This document shows positions 53,494-62,201 of a stretch of DNA of 64,000 nt, piece after piece. The notes below the pieces were generated by a model that saw nothing but the letters and a program-made list of their open reading frames with translations, ran no database searches and was not told the origin of the DNA. Positions within the stretch are counted from its first letter, which is position 1. Each line of letters starts with the position of its first letter. Source of the DNA: Hymenobacter cyanobacteriorum (GTDB lineage Bacteria > Bacteroidota > Bacteroidia > Cytophagales > Hymenobacteraceae); contig NZ_JALBGC010000003.1 of assembly GCF_022631375.1 (NCBI RefSeq), forward strand, positions 248,001-312,000. Direction: 5' to 3'. A program made the position numbers and the translations under genes.

Positions 53494-54309
53494 ATGAATC
53501 GCCGCTGGCTCGTTCTTACTCCCGTTATTGCGTTGTTTCTGGCCGCTGCTGTGCCGGCCCTGGGTCCCGGCGATGCCGTGCGTAGCATCCCGCAGAACAG
53601 CTTTGGGCGGGGCGAAACCATTAAATACACGGTGCATTACGGCCTTATCAACGGCGGCGAGGCCACCGTGGAGACGGGCGGCAGCCTGGAGCGCTTCAAC
53701 GGTCGCCCCTGCTACAAGGCGTCGGTAAGCGGCAAAACCACGGGCTCGTTCGACTTTTTCCTGCGCATCCGCGACCAGTGGCGCGCCCTCATCGACACCA
53801 CCAGCATTCTGCCCCTGCGCGCCCAGCGCGAGATTGCCGAAAAGAACTACCGCAAGCGCGAAACCGTGGATTTCGACCACCTGCACGATGTGGCCGAAGT
53901 AACCGACCACACCCACGAAAACGCCCGCACTACCGTGAAGGTGGCCAACAATACCCTGGAGCTGGTGAGCGGCTTTTACTACCTGCGCACCCTCAACTTC
54001 GACCGCATGAAGGTGGGCGACGTGGTGCGCGTGCCGGGCTATTTCGACGGCGACAACTTCATGCTCGAAGTCGTGTTCAAGGGCCGCGAAGTGGTGGAAA
54101 CCAAGGCCGGCGACGTGCGTGCCTTCAAGCTGGTGCCGCGCATGCCGAATAACAAGCTGTTCCGGGGCGAAAACGCCATTTCGGTGTATTTCTCCGACGA
54201 CCGCAACAAGATTCCGGTGCTGTTTCAGGCCGAGATGTTTGTGGGCACCGTGAAGGTGGACATGGTGCGCTACCAGGGCCTGCGCTGGAAGTTGAACATG
54301 GCGAACTAG
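53494..54309 (+). CDS. DUF3108 domain protein
   Basis: The 271-residue protein has a signal peptide (about 1-22, LVLTPVIALFLAAAVPA) and a DUF3108 domain: FGRGETIKYTVHYGLINGGE, GSFDFFLRIRDQWRALIDTT, NFMLEVVFKGREVVETKAGD, NAISVYFSDDRNKIPVLFQ. Periplasmic lipoprotein-like or export-associated role suspected in Bacteroidota; function unknown. ATG 53494. Confidence 0.88.
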   Translation: MNRRWLVLTPVIALFLAAAVPALGPGDAVRSIPQNSFGRGETIKYTVHYGLINGGEATVETGGSLERFNGRPCYKASVSGKTTGSFDFFLRIRDQWRALIDTTSILPLRAQREIAEKNYRKRETVDFDHLHDVAEVTDHTHENARTTVKVANNTLELVSGFYYLRTLNFDRMKVGDVVRVPGYFDGDNFMLEVVFKGREVVETKAGDVRAFKLVPRMPNNKLFRGENAISVYFSDDRNKIPVLFQAEMFVGTVKVDMVRYQGLRWKLNMAN

Positions 54310-54363
54310 CCCGGTCCGTTTTAGTGCCGCTTGCTTGCCGCGCCGCCGTACCTTAGTGTCCGG

Positions 54364-55041
54364 ATGCAGATGTCGGTTCAAGAGTTTATCCTACAGTTTT
54401 CTACCGTACCATTGGTAGGGGCCTGCGTGGTGGGCCTGCTGCGCTACCGGCATTTGGAAACCACTCGACGTTACCTGGTGTGGCTGTCGTGGTTGGCGCT
54501 GTTGGTAACGGGCGTGGCGGCGTGGTTCTCGTCGCATCACCGCCCCAATTTGTTTCTGGCCCCCATCGACACCGCCATTGAGCTTACCCTGCTGGGCCTG
54601 ATGTACCGGCGGGCGTTGCGGCCGCTCGCCATGGCGCGCTACCTGCCGCTGGGCATCGGCTTGTTTCTGCTGGGCACTGTGCTCAGCTATTCGCCCCGGC
54701 TCGATACGGTGGAATTCAGCCCCATTCAGCACTTCATCGAAAGTGTGGTGGTGCTGATACTGGCGTTGCTTTACCTGCGGCAGCTGCTGCAGCCGCCCAT
54801 CACAATGGCGCCATTGGAACGCGAGCCCATGTTCTGGGTATCGGCTGGGGCCATTCTCTACTTTGCTGGCAATAGCCTCATCTTCCTCACCAGCAACCTC
54901 ACGCTCTTCCATTCGCGCGAGCTGAGCCTCACCGTCTGGACCGTTCATGCGCTGCTGTATTCGTTTTTGAACGGGTTTTACATCGTTGCACTGTCGGTCA
55001 CGCCCCGGCCTGCGCCGCTGGCCCGCGTCACACAATCGTAA
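54364..55041 (+). CDS. Hypothetical seven-helix membrane protein
   Basis: The 225-residue protein has about seven hydrophobic helices, with an N-terminus FILQFSTVPLVGACVVGLLR and a C-terminus HALLYSFLNGFYIVALSV. There are few charged loops. The topology resembles the transmembrane sensor modules linked to histidine kinases, but it has no kinase domain. It is upstream of the response-regulator/kinase pair on the same strand. ATG 54364 (next in-frame Met at 54370). Function unknown. Confidence 0.75.
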   Translation: MQMSVQEFILQFSTVPLVGACVVGLLRYRHLETTRRYLVWLSWLALLVTGVAAWFSSHHRPNLFLAPIDTAIELTLLGLMYRRALRPLAMARYLPLGIGLFLLGTVLSYSPRLDTVEFSPIQHFIESVVVLILALLYLRQLLQPPITMAPLEREPMFWVSAGAILYFAGNSLIFLTSNLTLFHSRELSLTVWTVHALLYSFLNGFYIVALSVTPRPAPLARVTQS

Positions 55042-55110
55042 CACAGCGCCCGCCGCCGAAAGCGGTACTTTTGCCGGCGCATTGTTCTGCTTCACCTAAG
55101 CCCGTTTGCC

Positions 55111-55806
55111 GTGACTGCCGCCAAAACGCCCGTGTATAAGATTCTCGTGGTTGACGACGACCCCGATATCGTGGAGCTGCTGGAGTTCAACCTGAAAAAG
55201 GAAGGCTACCAGACTGCCTCGGCTCCCGACGGCCGCAAAGCCCTGGAAGTAGCCGCCGATTTCAACCCCGACATCATTCTGCTCGATGTGATGATGCCCC
55301 ACCTCGATGGCATTGCCACCTGCCGCCTGCTGCGCGAGAACCCCAAGTTCAAAGACACCTACATCCTGTTCCTCACCGCCCGCGCCGAGGAATTTTCCGA
55401 AGTAGCCGCCTTCGACGCCGGGGCCGACGACTTCATCGCCAAGCCCATCAAGCCGCGCGCCCTGCTCGGCCGCCTGGCCGCCGTGAAGCGCCGCGACCAA
55501 GACCCCCACGCGGCCGTCGATGCCATCGACATCAACGGCCTGCGCATCGACCGCACGGCGTTTGCGGTGTACCAGGATGGCAAGAAAATCAGCCTGCCCA
55601 AAAAGGAGTTTGAACTGCTGGCCTTCCTGGCCGCCTCGCCCCACAAGGTATTCAACCGCGAAGAACTGCTCCAGAACATCTGGGGCAACGACGTGTTCGT
55701 GCTGGCCCGCACTGTGGATGTCCACGTGCGCAAAGTGCGCGAGAAGGTAGGCGACCACCACATTCAGACAATCAAGGGCGTAGGCTACAAGTTCAACGCC
55801 GACTAA
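55111..55806 (+). CDS. OmpR/PhoB-family response regulator
   Basis: The 231-residue protein has a receiver with acidic pair DDD (14-17) and phospho-acceptor Asp59 in LLDVMMP, the Lys in IAKPIKP, and a winged-helix domain from about 130 (LPKKEFELLAFLAASPHKVF, VDVHVRKVREKVG). It controls genes in response to the histidine kinase encoded just downstream. GTG start. TACTTTTG (55066-55073) is a likely -7 box. Confidence 0.94.
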   Translation: MTAAKTPVYKILVVDDDPDIVELLEFNLKKEGYQTASAPDGRKALEVAADFNPDIILLDVMMPHLDGIATCRLLRENPKFKDTYILFLTARAEEFSEVAAFDAGADDFIAKPIKPRALLGRLAAVKRRDQDPHAAVDAIDINGLRIDRTAFAVYQDGKKISLPKKEFELLAFLAASPHKVFNREELLQNIWGNDVFVLARTVDVHVRKVREKVGDHHIQTIKGVGYKFNAD

Positions 55807-55825
55807 TAATCCAGCTGTCTACCGC

Positions 55826-55912
55826 CTGTCATCCTGAGCGCAGCGAAGGACCTTATCACGCTAGAACAAGTCGTTCAACCGTGATAAAGTCCTTCGCTGC
55901 GCTCAGGATGCC
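55826..55912. repeat. Long inverted repeat between response regulator and kinase genes
   Basis: The arms 55826-55860 and 55880-55912 pair (core GTCATCCTGAGCGCAGCGAA). It lies in the 135 bp gap of the two-component operon. Confidence 0.9.
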
Positions 55913-55941
55913 TTATTTTCACCCGTCCAGCCCTTACTGCC

Positions 55942-57012
55942 ATGAACTTCTCTTCCCGCACCATCGCTGTTTTCATTGCACTGCTGGTGGCCGCCGTGCT
56001 CACGACTTATGCGCGCGTGGCCCCCACCCTGCCGTTTCGCGAGGCTTTCTTGGGCGCGGGCATTGCCGTGGCGGCCTGCTTCCTACTGGTGTACTTGTCG
56101 TTTGAAGCATTGCTCTTCCGAGAAATCAACGGCGTGTACGCGGGCCTCGAAAACATCAAACGCAAGGAGTTCAAGAAGCTCAGCAATAAATTCCTGTTCC
56201 GCCCCGAGCCGGTGAAGCGCGTGCGCGACGAAATCCTGCAGATGGCCGAACGGCGCCAGCAGGAGCTCGACGAGCTGGTGCGCCTACAAGCCCTACGTCG
56301 CGAGTTCCTGGCCGATGTGTCGCACGAGCTCAAAACCCCGCTGTTTGCCGCCCAGGGCTTCGTTCACACCATTCTCGATGATGAGGACGACGACATCGAC
56401 CTAGCCACGCGCCGCAAGTTTTTGCGCAAAGCCGCCGCCAGCCTCGACACCCTCGATGCCCTCGTGCAGGACCTCGTCACCATCGCGCAGCTCGAAAAAG
56501 GCGTGGTGCGCATGCGCCGCCAACGCTTCGACTTGATTGTGCTGGTGCGCGAAATATTCGAGCTGCTGGAGCAGCAGGCCGACCGGCGTGGCACGCACTT
56601 GGAACTGTTCCCGCCCGGCCTGCCCGCCACCGGCCTACCCGTCATCGCCGACCGCAACCGCATTCGCCAGGTTCTTATCAATCTGATTGATAATGCCATT
56701 AAGTACGGCCGCGACAATGGCCGCGTGGTAGTGTCGCTCATCGAAGGCGGCCGCTCGGTGCGCATTGCCGTGCGCGACGACGGTGCGGGCATCGCCCCCG
56801 AGCACCAGTCGCGCATCTTCGAGCGCTTTTACCGCATCGACAAAAGCCGTTCGCGGGACTCGGGCGGCTCGGGGCTGGGCCTCGCCATCAGCAAGCACAT
56901 TGTGGAGGCGCACAAGTCCACCATCCACGTAAAAAGCACGGTGGGCGAAGGCACCACGCTGGAGTTCAAGCTCAACAAGCCTAAAACCGGCCCGGTGGGA
57001 GGCGCGGCCTGA
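55942..57012 (+). CDS. PhoR-like sensor histidine kinase
   Basis: The 356-residue protein has two N-terminal membrane helices (about 7-25 and 35-58) with almost no periplasmic loop, then HAMP-like and coiled-coil parts, the H-box DVSHELKTPL (His128), N-box INLIDNAIKYG, G1 VRDDGAGIAP and G2 GSGLGLAISKHI. It phosphorylates the upstream response regulator. Signal unknown. ATG 55942. Confidence 0.94.
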   Translation: MNFSSRTIAVFIALLVAAVLTTYARVAPTLPFREAFLGAGIAVAACFLLVYLSFEALLFREINGVYAGLENIKRKEFKKLSNKFLFRPEPVKRVRDEILQMAERRQQELDELVRLQALRREFLADVSHELKTPLFAAQGFVHTILDDEDDDIDLATRRKFLRKAAASLDTLDALVQDLVTIAQLEKGVVRMRRQRFDLIVLVREIFELLEQQADRRGTHLELFPPGLPATGLPVIADRNRIRQVLINLIDNAIKYGRDNGRVVVSLIEGGRSVRIAVRDDGAGIAPEHQSRIFERFYRIDKSRSRDSGGSGLGLAISKHIVEAHKSTIHVKSTVGEGTTLEFKLNKPKTGPVGGAA

Positions 57013-57023
57013 TTATTAAAGAA

Positions 57024-57117
57024 TGTCATGCAGAGCGCAGCGAAGCATCTTGCGTGCATTGGTAATTAAGTTGATTAGTGGTGGCACGCGAGATGCTTCG
57101 CTACGCTCTGCATGACA
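57024..57117. repeat. Long inverted repeat, GTCATGCAGAGC variant
   Basis: The arms 57024-57057 and 57084-57117 are 34 bp. It is a close relative of the element at 48384. Confidence 0.9.
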
Positions 57118-57185
57118 ATCGTATGACAGTCGCGCCGGGAAAAAGCCAAGACTCTAAGTCCCCAAGACCCCAAGTCCCTACTGGC

Positions 57186-57193
57186 TACCTTTG
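57186..57193 (+). promoter_or_regulatory. Consensus -7 promoter element TACCTTTG
   Basis: It ends 9 bp before ATG 57203, implying a nearly leaderless mRNA for the pseudouridine synthase. Confidence 0.5.
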
Positions 57194-57202
57194 CGGCCTC
57201 TT

Positions 57203-57916
57203 ATGAAGCTTCCCGATTTCTCCGACCTCGTTATTTTCGAAAACGACGACTACGTGGTCGTCAACAAGCCGCCGTTTCTGGCCACGCTCGACGAGCGGGT
57301 GGGTGGCGCGCCCAACATGCTGCGCCTGGCCCGTCAGGAGCACGACGACATTCAGGCCGCCCACCGGCTTGACCGCGAAACCAGCGGCGCGCTGGCCTTC
57401 GCCAAAAACCCGGCCGCCTACCGCCACTTGGCCATGCAGTTCGAAAACCGCGAGGTGAAAAAGCAGTACCACGCCGTGGTGTGGGGCACGCCGCAATTGC
57501 AGGACGAAGTGGTGACGCGCAACATCGAAACCACCAGCCGCGGCAAGGCCCGCCTCGCCTACAAGGGCAAGGCCGCTGAAACCCACTTCACCACCCTCGA
57601 AACCTACGCCCGCCACGCCCTCATGCTCTGCGAGCCTGTGACCGGCCGCATGCACCAGATTCGCCTGCACCTGATGTACCTGCAGGCCCCCATCGTGGGC
57701 GACAAGGACTACGGCGGGGAGGATTTCTTCCTGTCGTCGCTCAAGAAGAAGTTTAACATGAAGGAAGGCCAGGAGGAGCAGCCCTTTATTAAGCGCTTCG
57801 CCCTGCACGCCCTGCGCCTGCAGTTCACGGGCCTGAACGGCGAAGAAATCAGCGTGGAGGCCCCGTATCCGAAGGATTTTCGGGTGCTGGTGGAGGTGCT
57901 GGGGCAGAACCGCTAG
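57203..57916 (+). CDS. RluA-family pseudouridine synthase
   Basis: The 237-residue enzyme has motif I HRLDRETSGALAFA with the catalytic Asp about residue 58, followed by VTGRMHQIRLHL and IVGDKDYGG. There is no S4 domain, so it is probably an rRNA- or tRNA-modifying enzyme. ATG 57203 is preferred over TTG 57191, which is inside the promoter. Confidence 0.92.
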   Translation: MKLPDFSDLVIFENDDYVVVNKPPFLATLDERVGGAPNMLRLARQEHDDIQAAHRLDRETSGALAFAKNPAAYRHLAMQFENREVKKQYHAVVWGTPQLQDEVVTRNIETTSRGKARLAYKGKAAETHFTTLETYARHALMLCEPVTGRMHQIRLHLMYLQAPIVGDKDYGGEDFFLSSLKKKFNMKEGQEEQPFIKRFALHALRLQFTGLNGEEISVEAPYPKDFRVLVEVLGQNR

Positions 57917-57968
57917 CCACGATAACGGCGGGCAAGCAAGTGGTTTCCAGAAAAACTACTGCGCCACG

Positions 57969-58000
57969 TTTGCCTATTTCCCGATAAATCAGTACCTTTG
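57969..58000 (+). promoter_or_regulatory. Promoter of the rplM-rpsI operon
   Basis: TTTG at 57969-57972 and TACCTTTG at 57993-58000 are 20 bp apart: a full Bacteroidota consensus. The start codon of rplM is at 58073, so the leader is about 65 nt. Confidence 0.8.
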
Positions 58001-58072
58001 TGTCCGTTTTTCCCGAAGCCTTAACGGCTCCGTACTCTTATTCAATAGTTTAGCATACCTTTTTTTCGACTC

Positions 58073-58525
58073 ATGGACCACCTGAGCTTCAAGACGACCC
58101 ACGTCAATAAGGCCAACGCCCAGAAGAGCTGGGTTATCGTAGACGCCAGCGTGGCCCCGCTGGGCCGCGTTGCCAGCCAAATTGCCAACATCCTGCGTGG
58201 CAAGCACAAGCCTTCGTTCACCCCCAACGCTGATTGCGGCGACAACGTCATCGTTATCAACGCCGACAACCTGCGCGTGACGGGCAAAAAAATGACCGAG
58301 AAGGTCTACATCACGCACTCGGGCTACCCCGGCGGCCAGAAGCGTCGCACCGTGCGCGAGCAGATGCAGCGCGATTCGCGCCGCGTGATTGAGCACGCTG
58401 TGAAAGGCATGCTGCAGGGCAATAAGCTCGGCTCGGCCCAGTACCGTAACCTGTACGTGTACGCCGGCGACCAGCACCCCCACGAGGCTCAGCAGCCCGT
58501 GGCCATCGAACTGAAAAACCTGTAA
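58073..58525 (+). CDS. rplM: 50S ribosomal protein L13
   Basis: The 150-residue L13 has family motifs WVIVDASVAPLGRVASQIAN, LRGKHKPSFTPNADCGDNVI and HSGYPGGQKRRT; the C-terminus has YVYAGDQHPHEAQQP. Encoded 35 bp before rpsI, the standard order. ATG 58073. Confidence 0.97.
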   Translation: MDHLSFKTTHVNKANAQKSWVIVDASVAPLGRVASQIANILRGKHKPSFTPNADCGDNVIVINADNLRVTGKKMTEKVYITHSGYPGGQKRRTVREQMQRDSRRVIEHAVKGMLQGNKLGSAQYRNLYVYAGDQHPHEAQQPVAIELKNL

Positions 58526-58560
58526 GCCACGACGGCTTACGCTCTTTAATTTTTCCACTA

Positions 58561-58947
58561 ATGGCAATTACCAACACCTCTGGTAGAAGAAAAACCTCGG
58601 TGGCCCGCATTTACATGCAGGCCGGGCAAGGGAATATCACTATCAATGACCGGGACATGAAATCGTACTTCAGCAACGAGTTGCTGGAGAACGTAGTGAA
58701 CCAACCCCTGGCAATCCTCGAGCAAGTCGGCCAGTACGACATCAAGGTGAACGTGCGCGGCGGCGGCATTTCGGCTCAGGCCGAGGCTATCCGTCTGGCA
58801 ATCACCAAGGCTCTGGTTAGCGATAACGAAGAAGTTCGTCCTGCTCTCAAGAAGGAAGGCTTCATGACCCGCGACCCGCGCATGGTGGAACGCAAGAAAT
58901 TCGGCAAGCGCAAAGCTCGTCGTTCGTTCCAGTTCTCGAAACGCTAA
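58561..58947 (+). CDS. rpsI: 30S ribosomal protein S9
   Basis: The 128-residue S9 starts with TNTSGRRKTSVARIYMQAG and ends in the rRNA-binding basic tail KARRSFQFSKR, length usual for the family. It is in the rplM operon and upstream of rpsB by 18 bp. Confidence 0.97.
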   Translation: MAITNTSGRRKTSVARIYMQAGQGNITINDRDMKSYFSNELLENVVNQPLAILEQVGQYDIKVNVRGGGISAQAEAIRLAITKALVSDNEEVRPALKKEGFMTRDPRMVERKKFGKRKARRSFQFSKR

Positions 58948-58950
58948 TCC

Positions 58951-58956
58951 AGGAGG
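58951..58956 (+). promoter_or_regulatory. Shine-Dalgarno sequence of rpsB
   Basis: AGGAGG nine bases before ATG 58966. A clear anti-SD match is unusual in Bacteroidota and stands out in this window. Confidence 0.75.
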
Positions 58957-58965
58957 AAATACATC

Positions 58966-59733
58966 ATGGCTCAGACGACTTATAAGGACCTGCTCGACGC
59001 AGGTGCCCACTTTGGTCACCTCACCCGCAAGTGGGACCCCAAAATGGCGCCGTACATCTTCATGGAGAAGAACGGCATCCACATCATCGACCTCAACAAA
59101 ACGTTGGTTTCGCTTGATTACGCAGCCCAGGCTATTCGCAACATCGCGAAAAGTGGCCGCAAAATCATGTTCGTAGCCACGAAAAAGCAGGCGCAGGAAA
59201 TCGTTACGACGGAAGCCGAGCGTTTGAAGATGCCTTTCGTGACCGACCGGTGGTTGGGCGGCATGCTCACCAACTTCGCCACGGTTCGCAAGAGCCTGAA
59301 GAAGATGGCCACCATCGACAAGATGGTGAAAGAGAACACCGCTTACGCGGCACTGGCTAAGCGCGAGAAGCTGATGATGCAGCGTGAGCGCGAAAAGCTC
59401 GACCGCGTGCTCGGCGGTATCGCCGACCTCGGCCGTCTGCCCGCTGCCCTGTTCGTAGTGGACGTGAAGCGCGAGCACATCGCTGTGAAAGAAGCCCACA
59501 AACTGGGTATCCCCGTTTTCGCTATCTGCGATACTAACTCGAACCCTGAGTTGGTGCAGTTCCCGATTCCCGCCAACGACGACGCCTCGAAGTCGATTCA
59601 GCTCATCGTGAGCGTGATTGGCAAGGCCATCGAAGACGGCCTGTCGGAGCGCAAAGTTGACAAAGAAGACGCCGACCGCAAGGAAGCCGACGAGGCTGCC
59701 ATTGCTGAAAAGACGGCCGCTGACGAAGAATAG
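58966..59733 (+). CDS. rpsB: 30S ribosomal protein S2
   Basis: The 255-residue S2 has motifs GAHFGHLTRKWDPKM, FVTDRWLGGMLTNF and IFAICDTNSNPE, and an acidic extended C-terminus (DKEDADRKEADEAA). It precedes tsf as in most bacteria, separated by a terminator-like hairpin. Confidence 0.97.
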   Translation: MAQTTYKDLLDAGAHFGHLTRKWDPKMAPYIFMEKNGIHIIDLNKTLVSLDYAAQAIRNIAKSGRKIMFVATKKQAQEIVTTEAERLKMPFVTDRWLGGMLTNFATVRKSLKKMATIDKMVKENTAYAALAKREKLMMQREREKLDRVLGGIADLGRLPAALFVVDVKREHIAVKEAHKLGIPVFAICDTNSNPELVQFPIPANDDASKSIQLIVSVIGKAIEDGLSERKVDKEDADRKEADEAAIAEKTAADEE

Positions 59734-59752
59734 TCCCTTCTGAGCTCTTTGA

Positions 59753-59798
59753 AAAAAGGGAACCTTCGAGTAGTCTAGGCTCCGGAGGTTCCCTTTTT
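59753..59798 (+). terminator. Terminator between rpsB and tsf
   Basis: AAAAAGGGAACCT pairs with AGGTTCCCTTTTT; T-run inside the right arm. It may partially separate tsf from rpsB. Confidence 0.8.
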
Positions 59799-59836
59799 CT
59801 TTTCCCTGAATTCCAACCCAACAAACACAACATCTA

Positions 59837-60673
59837 ATGGCCGCTATTACCGCCGCAGACGTAAACAAGCTCCGCACCATGACCGGTGCCGGCATGATGG
59901 ATTGCAAAAAAGCCCTGACCGAAGCCGATGGCGACTTCGAAGCTGCCCGCGACATTCTGCGCAAGGCTGGTCAGAAAATCGCTGACAAGCGCGCCGAGAA
60001 CGAGACGTCGGAAGGCTTTGTGGCCGTGAACGTGAGCGAGGACGGCACCAACGGCAAGCTGGTGGCCCTGGCCTGCGAAACGGAGTCGGTAGCCAAAGTG
60101 GCTAACTTCCGCGAGCTGGTGCAGCGCATCCTGGATGCCGCTGTGCGCACCAATGCTACTTCGAAAGAGGAGTTGCTGGCCGTGAAGGAAGATGATGGCC
60201 TGACCATTCAGGAGCACATCACCGACCTGATGGGCAAAATCGGCGAGAAGCTGGACCTGACCTACGCTACCCTGACCGCCGAGAAAGTGGCTTCGTACAT
60301 CCACTCCGACAGCAAAAAAGGCGTACTCGTGGGCCTGAAGAACGTGGGCTCGGCCGACGCTGCTGCCGTGGGCCGCGATGTAGCCATGCAAATCGTAGCC
60401 ATGAAGCCCGTTGCCGTTGACAAAGACGGTGTGGACTCGGCTACGGTGGAGCGCGAAATTGAAATCGGCAAAGAGCAGGCGCGTGCCGAAGGCAAGCCCG
60501 AGGCTATGCTGGAGAAAATCGCCCAGGGCAAGCTGAACAAGTTCTACAAAGAGCAGACCTTGCTGAACCAGGAGTTCGTGAAAGACAACTCGCTGACCAT
60601 CGCCCAGCTGCTCGACAGCAAGTCGAAAGGCATGACGGTTTCGGACTTCAAGCGAGTGGCTATCGGCGCTTAA
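59837..60673 (+). CDS. tsf: Elongation factor Ts
   Basis: The 278-residue EF-Ts has the N-terminal UBA-like start (ADVNKLRTMTGAGMMDCKKA), the dimerisation core KLVALACETESVAKVANFRE and a second core copy HSDSKKGVLVGLKNVG. It exchanges GDP for GTP on EF-Tu. ATG 59837. Confidence 0.97.
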   Translation: MAAITAADVNKLRTMTGAGMMDCKKALTEADGDFEAARDILRKAGQKIADKRAENETSEGFVAVNVSEDGTNGKLVALACETESVAKVANFRELVQRILDAAVRTNATSKEELLAVKEDDGLTIQEHITDLMGKIGEKLDLTYATLTAEKVASYIHSDSKKGVLVGLKNVGSADAAAVGRDVAMQIVAMKPVAVDKDGVDSATVEREIEIGKEQARAEGKPEAMLEKIAQGKLNKFYKEQTLLNQEFVKDNSLTIAQLLDSKSKGMTVSDFKRVAIGA

Positions 60674-60694
60674 TTGCCGTTTTTAGCTAAATTG

Positions 60695-60730
60695 AAAGCC
60701 CCGCTGGCATTGTGCCAGCGGGGCTTTTTT
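60695..60730 (+). terminator. Terminator of tsf
   Basis: AAAGCCCCGCTGGCA pairs with TGCCAGCGGGGCTTT followed by T-run. Confidence 0.92.
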
Positions 60731-60747
60731 ATACTTTTAATTGCGAC

Positions 60748-61038
60748 ATGAACGACCTGCGCAAAGCTGCTTATCGGGGTATTTTATACAATTTTTTATT
60801 GAGTATCCGCTCCATCCCTACCACGTTGAATGATGACAACCAAGCTATGAAACTTGGCAAGTTTGCCGGGCCGGTGGCCTACCAGCTACATAATCTGGCC
60901 TTGGCTTCAGTGAACGACTTTGTTGGGTTCGATGAAGCACAGTTTTGGAGTTCGATGGATATTTTCAATAACAATAATCCTGACACTCAACTCACGTACT
61001 TGCGGACACAATTTGAGCGGGATTTACTTGCTTCGTAG
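60748..61038 (+). CDS. Hypothetical 96-residue protein
   Basis: The 96-residue protein has an N-terminus AAYRGILYNFLLSIRSIPTT and a charged C-terminus; composition is lower in GC than neighbours. No domain recognised. The start ATG 60748 is near a weak TACTTTTA box. The 3' end overlaps the convergent DUF3089 gene by 15 bp. May be young or transferred. Confidence 0.6.
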   Translation: MNDLRKAAYRGILYNFLLSIRSIPTTLNDDNQAMKLGKFAGPVAYQLHNLALASVNDFVGFDEAQFWSSMDIFNNNNPDTQLTYLRTQFERDLLAS

Positions 61039-62070
61039 TTGCCACGCCCGCACCCGCGCTTTAGAATTCTCGCGGATGTTCATGTAAAACAAGGCGTAAT
61101 CGGCGATGTGGCGGGAGTAGCGCAGGGCTTTGCGGCCGGAGGGTGGGAAGTGCGGGAAGCCTTTGAAGCGCGGCGCGTGCACCCAGAGCTGGCCGTGGTG
61201 AATCTGGGCGTCGGTGAAGTTGGGGTGGACGTGCTTGAAGCGGATGCTGACCGCGCCGCGGTTGAGGCTGGCCGGGGCCAGGGTAGAATCGAGCGTCCAG
61301 GTGAGGGGATTGACGGCGATGCTGGGCTGGAACATGGGTGACTCGTGGCCGGCGTCGGAGGTGTTGTATGCGACAAAGCAGTCGGTGGCCAGCGAGTCGG
61401 TGCAGGGCTTGATGGTCAGGAATTCGTTGGGTTTGACCTGGAAGCCGATGAGGTAGGCGGCTACGAGCTGGCGGCGCAGCGGGGTGGGTTTGTCGAAGAA
61501 TTCGTGGAGCAGGCGCGTGGCGTGGTCGGTACCCTGGCTGTGGCTGGCGATGATGAAGGGGCGGCCCTGGTTGTAGTGCGCGAGGTAGTATTTAAAGGCG
61601 GCGCGCACGTCGGAGTAGGCCAGTTCCAGGGCTTTCTGGCCGTTGGGTTCTTTGTCGAGGAAGGAAAAGAGGGTAGCTTGGCGGTAGCGCGGCGCGTAGA
61701 TGCGACCGGTGGCATTGAACACGCTGGCCTGCTGCTTGATGGTGGTGCGGTCAGTGTATTTGTTCAGCCACTTTTTGCGCACGTCGCCGTTCCAGTGCCG
61801 GGGCGAGTAGTAGGTGGTGGGATGCACGAAAAACACATCAACGGCGGCCGTGGCCTGCTCATCGCGTAGCATAGAATGCCGGGGCACGGCATCGGCCGAA
61901 TCGCGCCGAGTGGGCAGGGCGGCCCAGTTGCCCGATTGCGCGTAGTCGGGCGCGGGTGGGGGCGTGTATTTCTCAAATTCCCGGCCGGGCTTGAGAAGCA
62001 GCCTGATGCAACCGTTGAGTGGCAGGAGCAGCAACAGAATTAGTGCGGTGCGGAGGTAAAATGGCAGCAC
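61024..62070 (-). CDS. DUF3089 alpha/beta-hydrolase-like lipoprotein
   Basis: The 348-residue lipoprotein has a signal ending LLLPLNGC (Cys21), then the DUF3089 hydrolase fold: VDVFFVHPTTYYSPRHW, a nucleophile elbow ASHSQGTDHA, FQVKPNEFLTIKPC and HIADYALFYMNIREN. Probably an outer-membrane-attached esterase. GTG start 62070; no upstream ATG fits the lipobox. Confidence 0.87.
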   Translation of the reverse strand: MLPFYLRTALILLLLLPLNGCIRLLLKPGREFEKYTPPPAPDYAQSGNWAALPTRRDSADAVPRHSMLRDEQATAAVDVFFVHPTTYYSPRHWNGDVRKKWLNKYTDRTTIKQQASVFNATGRIYAPRYRQATLFSFLDKEPNGQKALELAYSDVRAAFKYYLAHYNQGRPFIIASHSQGTDHATRLLHEFFDKPTPLRRQLVAAYLIGFQVKPNEFLTIKPCTDSLATDCFVAYNTSDAGHESPMFQPSIAVNPLTWTLDSTLAPASLNRGAVSIRFKHVHPNFTDAQIHHGQLWVHAPRFKGFPHFPPSGRKALRYSRHIADYALFYMNIRENSKARVRAWQLRSK

Positions 62071-62091
62071 AGGGATGTTTCAGTATAAAAA

Positions 62092-62190
62092 GAACGTCAT
62101 GCTGAGCGCAGCCGAAGCATCTCTGCCGCGATACTAAATACTAATTAGTCGCGCAGTAGAGATGCTTCGGCTGCGCTCAGCATGACGTTC
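62092..62190. repeat. Long inverted repeat, GTCATGCTGAGC family
   Basis: The arms 62092-62130 and 62151-62190 are about 39 bp with a 20 bp AT-rich loop. It matches the element at 2855-2955 closely. It lies upstream of the DUF3089 gene and downstream of the 335-residue protein gene. Confidence 0.9.
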
Positions 62191-62201
62191 TTCTTCCTAA
62201 T

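Noticed and set aside
58558..59964. 468-codon minus-strand frame across rpsI and rpsB
   Set aside because: Antisense to two essential ribosomal protein genes and the terminator between rpsB and tsf.
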